The translations under genes were made by a program, and so were the position numbers. A model generated the notes under the pieces. The model was given only the letters and a program-made list of their open reading frames with translations, had not been told where the DNA came from and ran no database searches. From Chara braunii (lineage: Eukaryota > Streptophyta > Charophyceae > Charales > Characeae), in assembly GCA_003427395.1 (NCBI GenBank), contig BFEA01000059.1:2279298-2302146 (forward strand): a stretch of DNA of 22,849 nucleotides. The letters are read 5' to 3'. This document shows, one piece after another, positions 18,370 to 22,849 of the stretch (positions are counted from its first letter, which is position 1; the number at the start of each line of letters is the position of its first letter).

Positions 18370-19299
18370 ATGATTCCTAATCAGCAGCCTGGTTTTCCGA
18401 TCAATCCAGGACACTTTGGGTCTTCCCAACAATCTATGAGTCAGGGACAGTATGAATCTTTTCAACAAGATTTTAATGTAGCAGCCGGCGGCGTTTCTCA
18501 AAGCACCGTCACTTGCTACATATGCGAAAAAACAGACCATTATTCACAGAACTGTTGGCAAGCAACAAATAGAACACCACCGACTATGGATGCAGAAAGT
18601 GCCAAAATTAGATAATTCTACAGGAGCGCCGTACATAAGGAGAAAAAGGAGAATGAGAAGAAGATGAGGGAAGATATGGAAAGAAGAAAGGTGGAAGAAG
18701 AGAAAACGAGAGAATCCGAGAAAATAAGGGAGGCAGAAGCTAGGGAGGCAAACTTAGAATCCAACATCGTCAGGTTGCTGTCTCAACACAACAAGAGTCA
18801 GCTAACCATTTCGACTGCACCTGTGAAGAAGAAATCTCCAAGATCCAAGGCCAGGATGCTTCGGGAGATAAGGAGCTACCTGGATGAATCTGAGGAAGAT
18901 AACGAAGAAGTGAAGGAGGAGGCCGGTAAGTTGATTGATGCTATTGAGAAACGAAAGATGACTGGGAAAAGGAAGGTGGCCGAACACGAAGAGGAGCAGA
19001 CATCCAAAAAACCAGTCGTATCGAAGTCAGAGGCAAGAGAAGTAAACGATGAAGATCTGAGAACGCCCAAGAAGAACCTTGCCGCAACATGCTCCAGCGA
19101 GGGTGTAGTCGAGTATGCTCTGGAAGTTCACCGAAGAATGTCCGCCAAAAAGGTGTCTCAGTTGCGGAAGATCTGCAGTAAAGAAGGGATATCATGCGCA
19201 AGGAAGGAAGAGATGATTTGTGAGTTGGTACGTTGCAAGACGAAGCTTGCGTATGAAGGATTTTTTGAAAAAAGTCTTGTGTCTACAGGGGATGGGTAA
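18370..19299 (+). pseudogene. PLE ORF1: CCHC zinc knuckle, coiled coil, SAP-like segment
   Basis: From ATG at 18370 the first 81 codons are Gln/Ser-rich and hold a CCHC knuckle (CYICEKTDHYSQNC; Cys49, Cys52, His57, Cys62), the RNA-binding signature of retroelement gag-like proteins. A TAA at 18613-18615 interrupts, and the same frame continues to 19299. It passes through a Lys/Glu/Arg-rich coiled-coil stretch (MERRKVEEEKTRESEKIRE), an acidic and NLS-like middle, and a segment with VSQLRKICSKEGIS and EEMICELV resembling a SAP DNA-binding fold (about codons 159-195 counted from 18664). TAA is one C-to-T step from CAA, so this is probably a single ORF broken by a point mutation. The protein likely binds the element RNA. 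Function is inferred from the motifs only. Confidence 0.75.
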
Positions 19300-19996
19300 G
19301 TATGTTGAAGGTATCGAAAAATTAGAAACAATGGAGACCCTTGAGACCTGCATGGAAGCTAGATTTGCAAAACTGGGTGAGGAAGGTAGATTCGTACATT
19401 CAGATTTAGAATACCAAGTAACTAGACTATTTTTTTTGCTCGCTGTTCAAGGCAAGTTTCCATGGGTAAGAAAGTGGTTAGCCATCCTGAATGATAACGC
19501 CGTAGAAAGACTGGATATTTGAGATTCCGGAGTGTACGTCATTGCTAGTCCTTGGTGTAAGCACATATACATCGACGGTACGGTAAGGAAGATCATTACC
19601 CGGTGGGCCGAACACGTTCGTTGCGCCGTGTCAGGGAACTACGGGAACGCCCGAAAACTGCACGTGTGGCTGAGGAGATTCAAATGGAAAAAATATGTTG
19701 TTATACCCGTGATAGTGGGGATAAAAGATCCTGGGAAGGTGGAATCATCGTTGATAACAAGATTTTGCCCGGCTCTGAATAGTATCGGAAGAAAGAAAGA
19801 AGGGGCGAAGAAGGGAAAAAGAAAAGGGAAACTGGAGAGAGGAAAAAATAAAATAGATGCTCGGCAGAATACAGTAGTCACGTTCTCCTATCAGGGGAGG
19901 AATTTCTCCTCTCTATTGACTCTTCTGGAGATAGTTTGGAGGGAAGGAAAGACCGGTAAGGTTAGTTCATCCATCCGGGGGAGGACTCTGGTGTGA
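19220..19996 (+). pseudogene. PLE GIY-YIG endonuclease domain
   Basis: This frame overlaps the end of ORF1 and is cut by a TGA at 19520-19522, two codons before the domain. From 19529 the residues GVYVIASPW...HIYIDGT form the GIY...YIG pair, with the second Gly replaced by Asp (GGC to GAC). Downstream are the catalytic Arg (ITRWAEH, codon 24 from 19532), the following His, and the metal-binding Glu with terminal Asn (VESSLITRFCPALN, codons 71 and 83). A Lys/Arg-rich stretch follows (KKEGAKKGKRKGKLERGKNK). GIY-YIG enzymes nick target DNA to prime reverse transcription. No CCHH finger precedes the domain. The position upstream of the RT is the reverse of canonical Penelope elements. This copy is inactive. 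Confidence 0.85.
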
Positions 19997-20056
19997 TGGG
20001 TGGCGAAGGATCAGGTCTAAGGCCGGTGATACAGAGTTGGAGGTGCACGAAAATGA

Positions 20057-20769
20057 TATTATCTGAAGGATTGTCGCTCGATCCTGGAAGAACGATCTCA
20101 GTTCATAATACGGAAGGTAAAGATCGTATCCTCCGTCGTAGTATGTAGAAATAATTTTTTGAGGGAGATCTTAGAGCGTCCCTATCGGATAAAACAGGCA
20201 TATCGGATGTCCTCATCGAAATTGATCGCGTTATACAGAACGACGTCTCTGTTCGCGACAAAGAAGACAAGGAATACTTTGAAGATTCAAATCTCCAAAG
20301 TAATTAGAAACAGATACGGGGTTGATATTCGTAAGATACCACACGTCAAGGTACCTTATTCTCCATCATTAAAGATCAGGGGTGTTCGGAAGCCATGGCA
20401 CAACTAATCCCAGATACGGCTATTTGAAACTATGTATCCAGTAGAATACGGGTCGTGCTCATGAAGAAGAAGACCGTTGCGGATATAATCCATAACCATC
20501 GGTTTTGGGCTAGGCATGATGCTGCAGTATGTACCTGCGATAAGTTGGATCTACCCATAACTCAAGGTCATGTCAAGGTTAGAATTGATGATATCCCGGG
20601 TATCCCGGTATTCGTACGAAATTCCAAAAACGTGACCTTTGGGCGAGACAATCCTGATCTGATCGAGAAAGGTGTTCTCGAAACTCTGAGACCATGGGGA
20701 AATGGGCGGAATGATTCTTTCAACCTGGATCTTCTACGTACGTGCTGGATAGACAACCATTCCCACTGA
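20057..20769 (+). pseudogene. PLE linker with CxC motif, joining endonuclease to RT
   Basis: Two frames cover this part. The first (to 20407) is basic: RPYRIKQAYRMSSSKLIAL, FATKKTRNTLKIQISKVI, IPHVKVPYSPSLK. The second (from about 20428) holds TVADIIHNHRFWARHDAAVC followed at once by TCDKLDLPITQGHV, so that a Cys-Thr-Cys (CxC, 20530-20538) is present, then IDDIPGIPVFVRN and NVTFGRDNP. A short domain with a CxC motif between GIY-YIG and RT is the stated hallmark of N-terminal EN+ PLEs. The frame ends with a TGA at 20767-20769 (one step from CGA). Coding continues in frame (EDQVHACLAPFKTL) before shifting to the RT frame near 20823. The 19997-20056 part is ambiguous between frames. Confidence 0.75.
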
Positions 20770-20798
20770 AGAGGTATGAGTGAGGATCAGGTTCATGC

Positions 20799-22201
20799 GT
20801 GTCTTGCTCCTTTCAAAACCTTGTAGCCGTCTCTGTAGATCGCAACCTGGGCGCCATGGTACTTTTATGTCCGATATTGTACATACACGCACAAAACATG
20901 GTTTTCAAATGGAGTAGTAGTTTCGACTTTGAGAGAGGGTCTGAGACTGAAATTATGGGTCAAGCCAGGACTGAGTACAATGCTAATGGTTTGAAGGCAG
21001 TTGTCGAATGGGGGAAAGCAGGGAGGGTAAGGGTAGCCTACGTTATTCCTAAAGATAAGGATCTAGACAGGTGGAGACCGATATCCCCAGCTACCGCCGA
21101 CCCTGCACGATTAGCTAGTGCTAGACTAGGTCGCGCAGTCAGGTACATGCTTATGTGCCTAAAGGAAAGCTGTCACTTTAATTTGTCCTCCACGGACGAG
21201 TTGAGGCAGACTTTGCTGAAACACCAGAAATCGCTGAGTAAGAAGAACGACGGAGTGTTAGTACGGAGTTACGATGTGAAAGACATGTTTGCAAAATTAT
21301 ATCATGAGAGTGTGCTGAGATCTGTAGAATGGTTACTAGACATTCATAATGATAGAGGATTAAAGACGGTCAAAGTAAGTTGAAGGGGAAAGGTGTGTAA
21401 GATGTCCAAATCAGTACAGAAAGAAGAAGGTTACGTAACCATGAGCTTTGAGTGCATAAAAGAGATGGTAATTTATGAGTTATCACACACATATGTCAGA
21501 TGCGGATCTCTAATTCTGAGGCAGATCTTTGGCAATCTCTAATTCTGAGGCAGATCTTTGGCTTACCAATGGGAAGGAATTCTAGCCCGGCCCTCGCATG
21601 CTTGGTTTGTGCCCGGTCGAAAGCTATATTCCTCTCTTCTTTAGGAAAAGATAGGCACTTGGTTCGAGGCATCCGAATGATCGATGATGTAGCTGTGATG
21701 GTCAGTGTGCACTCGACCGAGCTCTCGTGCTGGGAGAAGGCTATAGATATCTTGGCAAAGTTCGACTCTTGTTATGATTCTTCTCTGAAGTTGGTAAGGA
21801 AAGACAATGACTCAAACACCTTTGAATTCCTGGGAGCTAAGGTGCAAGTGAGCATATGCCCCATCCGAGTCTACATATACCCAAAGACCAGGAACCAGAA
21901 GTGCTTGGGACGACAAGATCAGCTGCGTATTCATTCCATGCAAGATTATGACTCCTTCTCCTTTAAGAAGATGAAGAAGTCAGTTTTGACAGCTGGGATG
22001 TTGCGGATTAGTCGCATGGCTACTTCCGAAGAAGATGCGCTTGCAGCAGTTGTAGCATTAGCCAAGGAATCCAACCTCCAAGGTTACCCCCCGGAGGTCT
22101 CTCTCGGGTCTCTAGCACGTTTTGCTAGGGTGGCCAGTGGTGATTGGGGGGCTTTGCTCCTAGATCTGCACCCCGGCCTGGATAGATATATCCATATTTA
22201 A
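20799..22201 (+). pseudogene. PLE reverse transcriptase, broken by stop and 29-bp duplication
   Basis: The first frame (to a TGA at 21381-21383) has VAVSVDRNLGAMVLLCP (motif 1), VAYVIPKDKDLDRWRPI (motif 2) and VRSYDVKDMFAKL (motif A with the catalytic Asp). The frame reopens after the TGA (GYVTMSFECIKEMVIYELSH) and is thrown out by a 29-bp tandem duplication at 21505-21562, exactly before motif B. The second frame (21500-22201) carries QIFGLPMGRNSSPALACLV (motif B), VRGIRMIDDVAVMV (motif C, Asp-Asp at about 21683-21688), FEFLGAKVQ (motif D/E region) and an extended thumb to RYIHI-stop. Both catalytic Asp sets are intact, so the RT was functional in an ancestor. PLE RTs prime from nicked DNA and are close to telomerase RT. 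Confidence 0.88.
21506..21562 (+). repeat. 29-bp tandem duplication inside the RT
   Basis: The 28-base string atctctaattctgaggcag... ending ctttggc occupies 21506-21533 and again 21535-21562, one extra base between them giving a 29-base period. Because 29 is not a multiple of three it shifts the frame and creates a TAA just past the first unit. Confidence 0.95.
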
Positions 22202-22849
22202 GATAAAAAGCTTTTTCGTCCTGGTTTACTTATATTTTATTTGACATTTTTTCGTAACTCTCCATAAAAAAAGAAAGGGATTTTGTCGACCCCGTTTTTG
22301 TTTAAATTTTGTGTTCTGCTGGGCCTATTCGCTTAGTTTTACCTCGGGCTGGTCGTAGGCGCTGTACCTCCTCGAAACATTTCTCGAAGCAACAGGCAAG
22401 CCTATCTATAGGCACTGGCAAGGGTAAGCGCTTCGCTAGCAACAGGGAAATTAGAATGCAGCCGGGTTTCACAGGTCTTTAGGATCAGAAGCAGACTGTA
22501 TACTGAGTGGATCGAACGATTCCTGGGTAAATCGCGAGCGACATTTTGTATTCAGGTGCCATGCTCCCTCGAGGAAAGTACTAATTTTGGACAACGGCTA
22601 TGGCGGACTGCTTCGCCTTTGAAGGAAAGAGAAAGACGCAGCGCCATCCTTACCTCCTTGGGAAGGGCGGCAGATACGAAAACAGGGAACAACAACTACT
22701 CGATACCAGGACCAGAAAAGACACACGCACCGGCGGGCTCGCGATTCATCGAAAAAGCCGATCTGAGAAACGGATGCGTGAAGGGAGCGTTGGGTATAGT
22801 GTGTTCAGTACGTCGAGGATGTATCGCCGAAGGATTTTCGGATCAGGTG
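22106..22849 (+). repeat. Right pseudo-LTR and start of the second tandem PLE copy
   Basis: It repeats 16179-16921 with a constant offset of 5928. Here the RT C terminus is intact up to the stop at 22199-22201. It is followed by the same 3' stretch (agataaaaag, tttgacattttttcgtaac, cctcgggctggtcgtaggcg) and the leader ORF from ATG 22600. The copy runs off the window, so whether a full second element follows is unknown. Confidence 0.95.

Larger units (their letters stand above)
16179..22849 (+). mobile_element. Penelope-like retroelement, N-terminal GIY-YIG type (Chlamys/Naiad-like), tandem
   Basis: One 5.93-kb period (16179-22106) is followed by the start of a second copy that runs off the window. 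The order is leader ORF, CCHC/coiled-coil/SAP ORF1, GIY-YIG endonuclease, CxC linker, RT. Canonical PLEs have GIY-YIG behind the RT; the order seen here, with a CxC linker and no CCHH finger in the endonuclease, is that of the N-terminal EN+ PLEs. PLE RTs are related to telomerase RT. The left end is truncated inside the last ~30 codons of an RT ORF. The copy is inactive because of stops, frameshifts and a 29-bp duplication. I see no hammerhead ribozyme core. The domain order is seen directly; the clade name is inferred from it. Confidence 0.85.

Overview
The window reads as repeat-rich nuclear DNA of a eukaryote in the green lineage. It carries no intact, recognisable host gene. Nearly everything that can be identified is a decayed mobile element, a satellite-like repeat or an organelle-derived fragment. 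My best guess for the source is a streptophyte (charophyte) alga such as Chara. The reasons are a plastid tufA-like fragment, plant-type Ty3/gypsy remnants, and a retroelement whose gag-like, GIY-YIG and reverse transcriptase (RT) parts resemble green-algal proteins I remember. This is inference; no host marker gene is present to settle it.

Layout. 1-1640: GC-rich degenerate minisatellite DNA with a ~581-bp higher-order repeat and a 182-bp tandem duplication. 1640-2460: no gene seen. 2460-3500: low-complexity blocks of TTGA/TCAA tetranucleotides in both orientations, poly-A/T runs and a 115-bp duplication. 3817-4190: tRNA-related SINE-like element. 4270-4700 (minus): broken plastid-type tufA (EF-Tu) fragment. 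5335-5860: foldback DNA with near-perfect hairpins. 5880-9060 (minus): dead Ty3/gypsy pol (protease remnant, RT, RNase H, integrase), split by a 577-bp terminal-inverted-repeat element at 6472-7048 and containing a 202-bp tandem duplication. 10120-10321: 202-bp TTAA-flanked MITE. 10590-11520 (plus): C-terminal end of a LINE ORF2. 11530-14545: no recognisable gene. 14552-15308: two adjacent MITEs of a TAA-target family. 15339-15832: three more copies or partial copies of the TTAA MITE family. 15997-16056 (minus): a second copy of the SINE head.

16101-22849 is the most interesting part. A (TC)39 microsatellite runs directly into a Penelope-like retroelement (PLE). One full period is 5.93 kb, and the first ~743 bp recur at 22106-22849, so the element is arranged head to tail with pseudo-LTRs. 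Its order is: leader ORF; ORF1 with a CCHC zinc knuckle, charged coiled coil and SAP-like segment; a GIY-YIG endonuclease; a linker with a CxC motif; then an RT with DxxDMF, GLPMG and IDD motifs. A GIY-YIG domain in front of the RT, joined by a CxC linker, is the permuted order described for the Chlamys/Naiad clade of PLEs. Pseudo-LTRs and insertion at microsatellites are also reported for that clade. This copy is dead: it has several in-frame stops, frameshifts and a 29-bp duplication inside the RT, though both catalytic aspartate motifs of the RT and most GIY-YIG catalytic residues survive.
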